Assembly (NCBI GenBank): GCA_023259635.1
Contig: JALRGX010000148.1
Location: 1-50,506 of the forward strand
DNA length: 50,506 nucleotides
Direction: 5' to 3'
From: Methylotenera sp.
Lineage (GTDB): Bacteria > Pseudomonadota > Gammaproteobacteria > Burkholderiales > Methylophilaceae
This document shows positions 39,463 through 46,729 of this stretch, in pieces. The notes below the pieces were generated by a model. The model was not told where the DNA came from and did not search any database. It saw nothing but the letters and a program-made list of their open reading frames with translations. The first letter of the stretch is position 1, and the number at the start of each line of letters is the position of its first letter. The position numbers and the translations under genes were made by a program.

Positions 39463-39887
39463 AGCGGAAAAAGTACAAACGCAAGCCATATAAGCCAATA
39501 GATAAAGACCAGTTTATGGAAATCAGGAAAATTAACCGAATGAGTATTGAGCAGGTCGCCAAGCTGTTACAGGTGACCAGTAGAACGATAGCGCATTGGG
39601 AAAGCGGCGTTACCCGCATTCCCTATTCCGCTTTTAAGCTGCTGCGCTGCCTTGCCAATGGTGAATTGCTGCCTGATGTCTGGAAAGGTTGGACTATCAA
39701 AGGAGACACCCTTTGGTCGCCCGTGGGTAGACCGTTCCGGCAACATGAGCTTACGTATTTATCACATTACTTCACTATGGCTCGCTATTGGCAAGCGGAT
39801 TATGAACGCCGAAATGCCACAAGGCAAGGGGCTCAATCGCCCACTGCCCGCCCCTTGTTACGGGTCTTGAAAGGGGGCAAGGCATGA
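39459..39887 (+). CDS. XRE-type HTH protein resembling the TLC-phage Xer activation factor (VC1465/XafT-like)
   Basis: This 142-aa protein starts with a very basic segment (KRKKYKRKPYKP) and an XRE helix-turn-helix (MSIEQVAKLLQVTSRTIAHWESGVTRIP, ~25-52). The signature tail follows: FKLLRCLANGELLPDVWKGW, then LWSPVGRPF and a helix ending MARYWQADYE. This pattern matches, from memory, the phage HTH family (VC1465-like/DUF3653) found in filamentous phages and satellites that integrate at dif. Its Vibrio TLC-phage member activates XerD at an attachment site lacking a proper XerD arm. That is just the kind of site found at 40627-40654. The start is GTG 39459, overlapping the upstream stop by 4 bases. 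The activation role is inferred. Confidence 0.7.
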   Translation: MKRKKYKRKPYKPIDKDQFMEIRKINRMSIEQVAKLLQVTSRTIAHWESGVTRIPYSAFKLLRCLANGELLPDVWKGWTIKGDTLWSPVGRPFRQHELTYLSHYFTMARYWQADYERRNATRQGAQSPTARPLLRVLKGGKA

Positions 39888-40249
39888 ATGCGCCAATGTT
39901 TAAAGGGCTTTTAGCGCCGTATGGGGGCATGACCCCATATAGACAGCGACAAAGCGCATTTATACGGCGTCTATCGCGTGCGGTTAAGGGTAGCGGTTTG
40001 CTTCAGGCCATTGCGCGCCCTGTAGACGGTTTTAAAGGGGTTATAACCAGACAGAGCGCGTGTGAAGCGCGGCAGCGCGTCGGCAGCGTGATGGATGGTT
40101 ATTTGTTGTTAGATAACCTGGCGTATTCCCCTATTTCTCGTCTGCTTCGCTTCTTAATAATAAGCGAAGTTTCGGCAACGGGTTGCCTTATTTGCAGGCC
40201 GTTAAATAGACCTGTAAGCCTTACGCTTACAGGCTTTGGGGGTTTTTAA
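39884..40249 (+). CDS. Doubtful element ORF (121 aa) over a hairpin-rich region
   Basis: The ATG overlaps the upstream stop by 4 bases (ATGA), which favours real translation. The first ~50 residues (MFKGLLAPYGGMTPYRQRQSAFIRRLSRAVKG) are basic and plausible. The second half covers three strong hairpins (40145-40233) and reads as low-information residues (LLRFLIISEVSATGCLICRP), so at least this part may be non-coding intergenic DNA with a chance open frame. No family is recognised. Confidence 0.35.
   Translation: MNAPMFKGLLAPYGGMTPYRQRQSAFIRRLSRAVKGSGLLQAIARPVDGFKGVITRQSACEARQRVGSVMDGYLLLDNLAYSPISRLLRFLIISEVSATGCLICRPLNRPVSLTLTGFGGF
40145..40233. repeat. Cluster of three perfect hairpins, candidate ssDNA-phage-type intergenic region
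   Basis: The stems are CTTCGCTT/AAGCGAAG (40145-40169, 9-base loop), GGCAAC/GTTGCC (40174-40187, 2-base loop) and CCTGTAAGC/GCTTACAGG (40211-40233, 5-base loop). Two further stems lie upstream: CAAGGGG/CCCCTTG (39825-39857) and TATGGGG/CCCCATA (39920-39939). Consecutive hairpins of this sort hold the origins and packaging signal of filamentous phages. The last stem is followed by CTTTGGGGGTTTTT and could also terminate transcription. Confidence 0.55.
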
Positions 40250-40250
40250 C

Positions 40251-40559
40251 ATGATAAAAAACTGTTCCGTCTCAAAATTGCAGGTTTTTAGTGCGCCGGC
40301 TGGTTACATTGAAGCGGTTTCTGTGGCGTATGCTGCCGCCAAAATGTACGTTTCTGAAAGGCGTATCCGGCAAATGCTGGCTACTGGCGTGTTAAGCGGC
40401 ACCAAGCAGTCAAGGGCTTGGCGTATTGATTATCCGTTCAGGGTGCGTCTTGGCACTCGTGGCCCTGCTTCTCAATACTTTAAAGACCGTTCTGTCGTAC
40501 CTAAAAAACGCTGGAATAGTTCGCCCTTTCCTAATCAGAAAATAAAAAAGGGAGTATGA
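40251..40559 (+). CDS. Excisionase/HTH-type DNA-binding protein (102 aa)
   Basis: The segment VSVAYAAAKMYVSERRIRQMLATGVLSGTKQSRAWRIDYP (~24-63) fits the MerR/excisionase helix-turn-helix: a first helix, the recognition helix SERRIRQML, a G-x-L-x-G wing, and the closing W-R-I strand. A basic, Pro-rich tail follows. The track's TTG 40236 lies inside the upstream ORF; ATG 40251, one base past that stop, is preferred. It is the last gene before the right attachment-like site, where recombination directionality factors are often found. Confidence 0.65.
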   Translation: MIKNCSVSKLQVFSAPAGYIEAVSVAYAAAKMYVSERRIRQMLATGVLSGTKQSRAWRIDYPFRVRLGTRGPASQYFKDRSVVPKKRWNSSPFPNQKIKKGV

Positions 40560-40626
40560 AAATCTTTCTTTGGCTGATATCCAATGTAGATAATTTAAAA
40601 ATTTAGCTCCAAAAGTAGACAGTTGA

Positions 40627-40654
40627 ATTTGTACAACTATACATTACACGAAGT
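40627..40654 (-). other. dif-like attachment site with degenerate XerD arm (right boundary of the putative IMEX)
   Basis: On the plus strand it reads ATTTGTACAAC (XerD side), TATACA (core) and TTACACGAAGT (XerC side). Compared with the dif at 38933, the core is identical and 9 of 11 XerC-arm bases match, but only 5 of 11 XerD-arm bases do. It is in the same orientation, about 1.69 kb away. An attachment site with conserved XerC arm and core but no real XerD arm is the arrangement described for the TLC satellite phage of Vibrio. Confidence 0.75.
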
Positions 40655-40672
40655 TAACAATATCAATATCGG

Positions 40673-40705
40673 AGCAGCATTTAGCTGGGTATGCTAAATG
40701 CTGCT
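40673..40705. terminator. 13-bp hairpin 3' of nasA
   Basis: AGCAGCATTTAGC and GCTAAATGCTGCT are exact complements around TGGGTAT. The hairpin lies 2 bases beyond the nasA stop in transcription order. No T-run follows on the minus strand, so it may be an mRNA-stabilising 3' stem or a weak terminator of the nitrate operon. Confidence 0.6.
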
Positions 40706-40707
40706 TG

Positions 40708-43431
40708 TTATGCCTTACTAAAAACACTAATGATCTTTTTCAGCTCAGGTACGCAAGAACCACATTGGGTTCCACATTTGAGTTTATTTTGAAGCGTAAT
40801 TAGATCTGCGCCTCTGGATACAGCGTCGATAATTTCATTTTCTGAAACATCCAGGCAGTTGCAAATAATTTTCCCCCTGCTTGGTTGAGATGCTGGCGGA
40901 GCACTTAGAGGGGCTAAAGCCCATTTTCTGAGATCATTGGTAAATTCGCCTGTGGTCATTACTTCTTTCAACCATTCAGTTGCAAGTGTTTCACCTACCA
41001 GACGTACGCCTGTCACTTTTTTATCGGAAGTTTCAGAACCAGAAGACTCAACCAGAATGCGCTTGCTAATGCCGCGTTTATCATCTTGATAATTAAGTAA
41101 TGGCATGTCATCCATCATGCCTAAAATTTCATCTATTTTGGATATTAGAGCCATATCCGGGGCTTCGTGATGCGCCGCCTTAAATATGAGAATGCCGGCA
41201 TGGCCATGCTGCTGACGGCCAAATAAGCCGCATGTGGCGTAATCAAACATCGATAGCATGTTGCGAAGTTTTTGCAGCAAAGTCAGGTCATTAATCGAGC
41301 GCATGATTGTCATGCGCCATGGCAGGGTTAATTTCTCGACTCGAATTGCAGTGTGTTTAAGTTCCGGTTGTTTTGAGGTTTTATCAAATGCTGAAGGCGT
41401 CATGGCATTTACACCAAGGCCATTCATGAAGTTGTTGTTCCAATGCATGGGTATAAAGGTCTGTGTTTCTTGAATATCACTGGAAACCCTGGCCTGCACC
41501 ACCAAACTGCCGCGTTTGTTGCTGACTTTTACGATGTCACCATCTTTGATTTGACGGCGTGACATATCCTGTTGGTTCATGTAGATCAAAGGCTCTTCTG
41601 CATGATTAAACAGCTGTGCTATCGTGCCGGTTCGGCTCATACCGTGCCATTGATCACGCAACCGCCCGGTTAATAGATGCAGTGGGTGGCGTGCATCAAT
41701 TTTATCTGTAGTTGGTTTGTATGAAGTATTGATGAATTTAGCTTTGCCATCTGCGGTTGCAAATACGCCGTCAGTATACAGCCGCGCCCTGCCGGTGCCA
41801 TCTCCGGACTTAAAAGGCCACTGTTGCGGGCCTTGTTCATTCAGCAATGCATAGCTTAACCCTGTGATGTCCAGATCGCGGCCGCGCGTGGTTTCACGGT
41901 GTTCGTTAAATATTTCTTCTGTTGCGGTATAAGGAAATAAACCGGAAGTTTTTCCTAGCTTTTTCTCCAGGCGCTGCGCAAAATCCACCATAATTGCCCA
42001 GTCATGACGTGCTTCTGCCGGCGGCATAATTGCCGGGTTCACGCGAGTAATCCGGCGTTCAGAATTTGTGACTGAGCCTTCTTTTTCTCCCCAAGTGCTT
42101 GCCGGCAAGAGCACGTCGGCATATTTAGCAGTGCTGGTATTATTAAAAGCATCCTGCACTACAACCAGTTCAGCCGCATTCAGAGCATCCAGTACATTAT
42201 TCAGGCCTGGCATGGAGTGTGCCGGATTGGTGCAGGCAATCCAGATTGCTTTAATCTCCCCTGCTTTTACTGCCTCAAACATTTCTACAGCCGTTTTCCC
42301 GGCTTTCTCCGGTACGGAATCAACGCCCCATAGTTTGGCGATCTCGGAGCGATGCACCGCATTGGCCAGATCACGATGCCCCGACATAAGGTTGGCCATA
42401 CCCCCTACTTCGCGCCCACCCATGGCATTGGGCTGGCCAGTAAGCGAGAATGGCCCGGCACCTGGTTTGCCGATCTGCCCTGTTGCAAGATGCAGGTTGA
42501 TCAGCGCAGCATTTTTATCCGTACCGTGTATGGATTGATTCAGGCCCATGCAGTACATGGACAAGCTTGGACCATGACCGAACCACTTGGCTGCGGTTAC
42601 GATATCTGATTCTTGAATGCCGCAAATATCTGCAACCATTTTAGGCGTGTATTCACGCACTGTATCTTTTAGTGCTTCAAAACCGGCCGTATGTGATTTG
42701 ATGAATTCAGTATCCAGCAGCCCTTCCCATAACAACACGTGCAGCATGCCGTTAAACAGGGCTACATCTGTTCCTGGCTGGATTGCCAGATGTAAGTCTG
42801 AAGATGTTGCTGTGTCAGTTTTGCGCGGGTCTACTACGATAATTTTTAAATCGGGATTCTTGTTTTTGGCATCTTCGATACGCCTGAAAATGATTGGATG
42901 TGCAAATGCAGTGTTCGACCCCGCAATCAATAAGCAGCCTGTATGATCAATATCCTCATAACACGCCGGTGGCGCATCAGAGCCCAGTGTGACTTTGTAG
43001 CCGGCAACCGCAGATGACATGCAAAGGCGTGAGTTTGAGTCTACATTATTGGTACCGATCAGGCCTTTAGACAGTTTGTTAAAAACATAATAATCTTCCG
43101 TCAGCAACTGTCCGGATATATAAAACGCCACACTGTCTGGACCATATTGCTTAATAGTTTGTGCAAATTTATCGGCAACAAAATCGAGGGATTGATCCCA
43201 GCTTGCTTTTGCTCTATGCCCTTCGCGTTGCATACGCATTTCGGGGTAAAGCAGTCGATTATCCAGTTTTGCAGTAAGGTGCAGCGTAGAGCCTTTGGTG
43301 CACAGGCGTCCAAAATTTGCTGGATGGTCAGGATCTCCCTTGACATCAACTATCACATTATTTTCAGAATGGATAATGACGCCGCATCCAACGCCGCAAT
43401 AACAACAGGTAGATTTTGTTTGTTTGATCAA
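40708..43431 (-). CDS. nasA: Assimilatory nitrate reductase catalytic subunit NasA
   Basis: This 907-aa cytoplasmic Mo-bisMGD enzyme reduces nitrate to nitrite. The N-terminal 4Fe-4S motif is CCYCGVGCGV with a distal Cys in GRLCTKGSTL. The molybdopterin oxidoreductase core follows (SSAVAGYK, GPFSLTGQPNAMGGREVGG), then a dinucleotide-binding domain (LLTGRLRDQWHGMSRTG). A C-terminal BFD-like [2Fe-2S] domain (CNCLDVSENEIIDAV, CGTQCGSCVPEL) replaces a separate small electron carrier. There is no signal peptide. The start is TTG 43431, five bases from the nirD stop, with AAAAGAG just upstream, implying coupling to nirD. No dedicated NasB/C reductase gene is in the window. Confidence 0.95.
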   Translation of the reverse strand: MIKQTKSTCCYCGVGCGVIIHSENNVIVDVKGDPDHPANFGRLCTKGSTLHLTAKLDNRLLYPEMRMQREGHRAKASWDQSLDFVADKFAQTIKQYGPDSVAFYISGQLLTEDYYVFNKLSKGLIGTNNVDSNSRLCMSSAVAGYKVTLGSDAPPACYEDIDHTGCLLIAGSNTAFAHPIIFRRIEDAKNKNPDLKIIVVDPRKTDTATSSDLHLAIQPGTDVALFNGMLHVLLWEGLLDTEFIKSHTAGFEALKDTVREYTPKMVADICGIQESDIVTAAKWFGHGPSLSMYCMGLNQSIHGTDKNAALINLHLATGQIGKPGAGPFSLTGQPNAMGGREVGGMANLMSGHRDLANAVHRSEIAKLWGVDSVPEKAGKTAVEMFEAVKAGEIKAIWIACTNPAHSMPGLNNVLDALNAAELVVVQDAFNNTSTAKYADVLLPASTWGEKEGSVTNSERRITRVNPAIMPPAEARHDWAIMVDFAQRLEKKLGKTSGLFPYTATEEIFNEHRETTRGRDLDITGLSYALLNEQGPQQWPFKSGDGTGRARLYTDGVFATADGKAKFINTSYKPTTDKIDARHPLHLLTGRLRDQWHGMSRTGTIAQLFNHAEEPLIYMNQQDMSRRQIKDGDIVKVSNKRGSLVVQARVSSDIQETQTFIPMHWNNNFMNGLGVNAMTPSAFDKTSKQPELKHTAIRVEKLTLPWRMTIMRSINDLTLLQKLRNMLSMFDYATCGLFGRQQHGHAGILIFKAAHHEAPDMALISKIDEILGMMDDMPLLNYQDDKRGISKRILVESSGSETSDKKVTGVRLVGETLATEWLKEVMTTGEFTNDLRKWALAPLSAPPASQPSRGKIICNCLDVSENEIIDAVSRGADLITLQNKLKCGTQCGSCVPELKKIISVFSKA

Positions 43432-43435
43432 TTGA

Positions 43436-43750
43436 TTACTCTTTTAATTCTAAAAATACAAATCCATCTTCAACTTTAGTCTTGAAACATGCGGTTTCAC
43501 CGACATCCGGTTCTTCCGCTTTGCCGTCTATCAGGCTTATTTTCCAGCTATGCAATGGGCAAGCTACTTTATCCCCATACACAATGCCCTGTGATAGCGG
43601 CCCGCCTTTATGCGGGCATTTGTTATTAATGGCATATACGCTGTCATTTTCCAGGCGAAAGACCCCTATTTCCTGATCTTTTGCGCGTACAACGCGCGCT
43701 CCCAGTTTAGGAATATCTTCCAGTAATAACACTTTTACCCAATTACTCAT
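43436..43750 (-). CDS. nirD: Nitrite reductase small subunit NirD
   Basis: This 104-aa Rieske-fold subunit works with NirB. CPH, 16 residues, then CPLH (NKCPHKGG...ACPLHSWKI) is a complete Rieske [2Fe-2S] ligand set. The E. coli NirD fold lacks these ligands, so this version probably carries a cluster. It lies between the PP2C/kinase and nasA genes, away from nirB, in the same minus-strand operon. ATG 43750 starts MSNWVKVLLLEDIP. Confidence 0.92.
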   Translation of the reverse strand: MSNWVKVLLLEDIPKLGARVVRAKDQEIGVFRLENDSVYAINNKCPHKGGPLSQGIVYGDKVACPLHSWKISLIDGKAEEPDVGETACFKTKVEDGFVFLELKE

Positions 43751-43787
43751 GTTGTTTAATCCTTTGTATCATGCCTACTGTCTAAAT

Positions 43788-45482
43788 TCAGACAATGATT
43801 AATAAATAAATCAATAAAAAATTCAAGATTAAAGAAAAAGCCGCAATCCATTGCCACTTAACAAACCGCGCCCTGGCAACCAGCGGTGTCCTGGCCGGTG
43901 CCAGAATAGGTTTTGATTCACCAGATTCAAGTGCCAATATCATTTCTTCAGCTGTTTCAAATCGCATTGCGGGATCACGGGCAACTGCTTTTAAAATAAT
44001 GTTTTCCAACCACAGCGGTGTATCTGGACGGTATCTGGACGGTGGAACCGGGTCGCTGAATTTTGGGTGTTGGAATGGCTCAACTTCTCCGTATGGATAT
44101 TTACGCGTGAGCAAATGGTAAAGTGTAACCCCTGCTGCATAAATGTCCGTACTGGCACTCGCCATTTCTCCTTCAAATAATTCCGGTGCCATGAAGCTCG
44201 GCGTACCCGGGTTTTGCATAGACTCTATCTTTCCAATACCACTGCTGACCGCAATACCCAGATCCAGAATGCGCAGGCGCTGGTCGCTACCCTGATGCAC
44301 ATTGGCAGGTTTAATATCACGGTGAATGATATTGAGTCGATGGAGCGCACCCATGCCACGCATCATATCTATGCCGATTTTAGCGATGCCAGCAATTGTA
44401 AAGTGGTGCCCGCCATCCAGCCTCTGCTGCAAAGTAGCTCCCTCATGCCAGCTGATGACAAAATACAACTTGCTGCGATGTTCAACCGATACAGGAAAAA
44501 CTTGAGGCAAGTGTTGAGAGACAACCCGTTTTGACAGCCACTCCTCATTTAACAGAGCGGCACATGTTTCTTTATCTGCCGCCAATAGTGGCTGCAAGGT
44601 TTTTAGTACAAATAACTGACGCGTTTTGACATGCCGGACCTTATATAAGAGGCTGGCACGCGACTCGTGCAGCAGTTCGACAATTTCAAAATTATCCAAC
44701 AAGTCGCTGACATTTAATTTATCAGGAACCATTAAATGCCGGCCACTTGCAATCAGCTCTGACAGTGTATCTTCGCCAGGCTGTATCACCTGGGCGGCAA
44801 CCGCAGTACAGTTATCCTGACTGCCTTTTTCCAAAGCGGATATAGTTAGGTGTTTACATAACAGCGATGGGTCATCATAGAGCTCTAATGCTTTCTGTAT
44901 GTACTTTTCATCAAGCGCCCCCCAGACGCCATCGCTCATTACAATAAACACATCATTCGTGGCAAGCTCACCTTCAATAAAATCCACAAACAAATGCTGA
45001 TCCAACCCAACCGCGCGCTTCAGCACATGACGCATATCCGGCCTATCCCACACATGGTCGGTTGTAAGCTGTTTGAGCACACCGTCACGGTAAAGATAAA
45101 TGCGCGTGTCACCTACATGGGCGGCATAGTAACGCTGCCCACGTAACAACAGCAAAGAAAGCGTCGTTGCCATGCCTGCCAGATCGCGATTCGCATTGGC
45201 CTGGGCCATTAACCAGCGATTAGCTGCCGTAATGACCTTGTCCAGTGCAGTCAATGGTTCCCACGTATCCGGTGTAGCATAATAGTCGGAGGTAACAGTT
45301 CTCACCGTCATTTCTGCTGCTTCGCCACCGCCTGCATTCCCGCTGACACCATCTGCCACAGCAACAATAGCACCCTTAACATTTAGCTGCGCTTGTGCCG
45401 GCGTGGCGACCCCCACGTAATCTTCATTACGTGGTCTGGGGCCGGTGAGACTGGATTGGCCTGTTGTGAATTTTAGCGACAT
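43788..45482 (-). CDS. Membrane-anchored PP2C phosphatase-Ser/Thr kinase fusion
   Basis: Of ~564 aa, residues ~1-240 are a PP2C phosphatase (PRPRNEDYVG, VADGVSGNAGG, AHVGDTRIY, VMSDGVWG), with all metal-binding aspartates visible. Residues ~260-520 are a Hanks-type kinase: FVLKTLQP lysine, HRDIKPANV catalytic loop, DLG in place of DFG, and GTPSFMAPELFEG. A C-terminal membrane helix (WIAAFSLILNFLLIYLLIIV) anchors it. The domain order phosphatase-kinase-TM is known beside narK/nirB/nasA in betaproteobacteria and points to phospho-control of nitrate uptake or reduction; the target is unknown. The start is ATG 45482; TTG 45488 is an alternative with a closer GAGAG. Confidence 0.92.
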   Translation of the reverse strand: MSLKFTTGQSSLTGPRPRNEDYVGVATPAQAQLNVKGAIVAVADGVSGNAGGGEAAEMTVRTVTSDYYATPDTWEPLTALDKVITAANRWLMAQANANRDLAGMATTLSLLLLRGQRYYAAHVGDTRIYLYRDGVLKQLTTDHVWDRPDMRHVLKRAVGLDQHLFVDFIEGELATNDVFIVMSDGVWGALDEKYIQKALELYDDPSLLCKHLTISALEKGSQDNCTAVAAQVIQPGEDTLSELIASGRHLMVPDKLNVSDLLDNFEIVELLHESRASLLYKVRHVKTRQLFVLKTLQPLLAADKETCAALLNEEWLSKRVVSQHLPQVFPVSVEHRSKLYFVISWHEGATLQQRLDGGHHFTIAGIAKIGIDMMRGMGALHRLNIIHRDIKPANVHQGSDQRLRILDLGIAVSSGIGKIESMQNPGTPSFMAPELFEGEMASASTDIYAAGVTLYHLLTRKYPYGEVEPFQHPKFSDPVPPSRYRPDTPLWLENIILKAVARDPAMRFETAEEMILALESGESKPILAPARTPLVARARFVKWQWIAAFSLILNFLLIYLLIIV

Positions 45483-45497
45483 TTGCAATTGCTCTCA

Positions 45498-46703
45498 TTA
45501 AACCTTAGCTGTGGTTGCTGAACCCCAAGTAGTTCTCCAGCGGGTTTTAACGCCCATCAAGCCGCCCATGGCAAGTATTGCCAATGCTGAGAAAATCACC
45601 AAGCCCATTTGATAGCTGCCAAAGTTTTGCTTGAAATAACCCAGGCTTGCCGCCAGGTAGAAACCGCCAACACCACCCGCCATACCGACCAGGCCAGTCA
45701 TCACACCGATTTCTTTACGGAAACGTTGTGGTACCAGTTGGAACACAGCACCATTGCCCATTCCCAACATCGCCATGGCAGGCATAATAACAGCCAAAGC
45801 AGCTTGATAGGTTGACAAACCAAAGCTCATGACCAGCAGTAATACTGCCGCTAACGCGTACATTACCAACAATGTTTTTACACCACCGATTCTATCGGCA
45901 ATTACACCACCCAAAGGACGTACCAATGAGCCGATAAACACACATGCAGCGGTACAGTAACCTGCAGCTACCGGACCAAGGCTATATAAATCGTTAAAGT
46001 AAATCGTTAATGATGATGCCAAGCCGACAAAACCGCCAAACGTCACGCTGTAGAAGAACATAAACCACCAAGCGTCTTTATCTTTCAGGATCGTTAGATA
46101 CTGACCCAGTGATTTAGGCAGCGGCGCATCTGCTGTGTCTTTTGCAAAGTAGCTATAAAACACCAGTACGATCATTAACGGAATCAAAGCTAGGCCCAGT
46201 ACATTATTCCAGCCATAAGCAACAGCCAGCCCTGGTGCGAACAGCGCAGCAAACACTGTACCAGAGTTACCGGCACCCGCAATGCCAAGTGCTGTGCCTT
46301 GATGCTCAGGCGGATACCAGCGTGAGGCCAATGGCAATGCCACAGCAAAAGAGGCGCCTGCAAAGCCCAATCCCAAACCTAGCAGCAATGCCTGCTGGAA
46401 GGTGTGTATGCCGTGCATCCATGCAAAAAACAAACTTAAAATTACAATCACCTGACCGACGACTCCTGCCATTTTAGGTTTGATCTGATCGACCAGCACG
46501 CCCATGACAATTCTTAACAATGCGCCTGCCAATACCGGTGTTGCCACCATCAAGCCTTTTTGTGCAGGTGATAATTGCAGGTCTGTGGCTATTTGTACAG
46601 CCAATGGCCCTAGTAACACCCACACCATAAAACTTAAATCAAAATATAAAAACGCAGAAAATAATGTTGGTTTATGGCCAACCTTCCAAAAGCTACTTTT
46701 CAT
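45498..46703 (-). CDS. narK: Nitrate/nitrite transporter, MFS NarK/NasA family
   Basis: This 401-aa inner-membrane protein has 12 hydrophobic segments. NarK/NRT signatures are visible: GLGLGFAGASFAVALPLASRWYPPEHQGTALGIAGAGNSGT (helix 4-5) and AMLGMGNGAVFQLVPQRFRKEIGVMTGLVGMAGGVGGF (helix 10-11). The length fits the single-domain nitrate importer type. AGGGGAA lies upstream of ATG 46703. It is between nirB and the kinase/phosphatase gene, and supplies nitrate to NasA. Confidence 0.94.
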   Translation of the reverse strand: MKSSFWKVGHKPTLFSAFLYFDLSFMVWVLLGPLAVQIATDLQLSPAQKGLMVATPVLAGALLRIVMGVLVDQIKPKMAGVVGQVIVILSLFFAWMHGIHTFQQALLLGLGLGFAGASFAVALPLASRWYPPEHQGTALGIAGAGNSGTVFAALFAPGLAVAYGWNNVLGLALIPLMIVLVFYSYFAKDTADAPLPKSLGQYLTILKDKDAWWFMFFYSVTFGGFVGLASSLTIYFNDLYSLGPVAAGYCTAACVFIGSLVRPLGGVIADRIGGVKTLLVMYALAAVLLLVMSFGLSTYQAALAVIMPAMAMLGMGNGAVFQLVPQRFRKEIGVMTGLVGMAGGVGGFYLAASLGYFKQNFGSYQMGLVIFSALAILAMGGLMGVKTRWRTTWGSATTAKV

Positions 46704-46729
46704 GGTATTCCCCTAAATTAACAAAAAAA

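Noticed and set aside
40673-40705. Hairpin as part of the IMEX
   Set aside because: It lies outside the right attachment-like site and directly 3' of nasA, so it belongs to the nitrate operon rather than the element.
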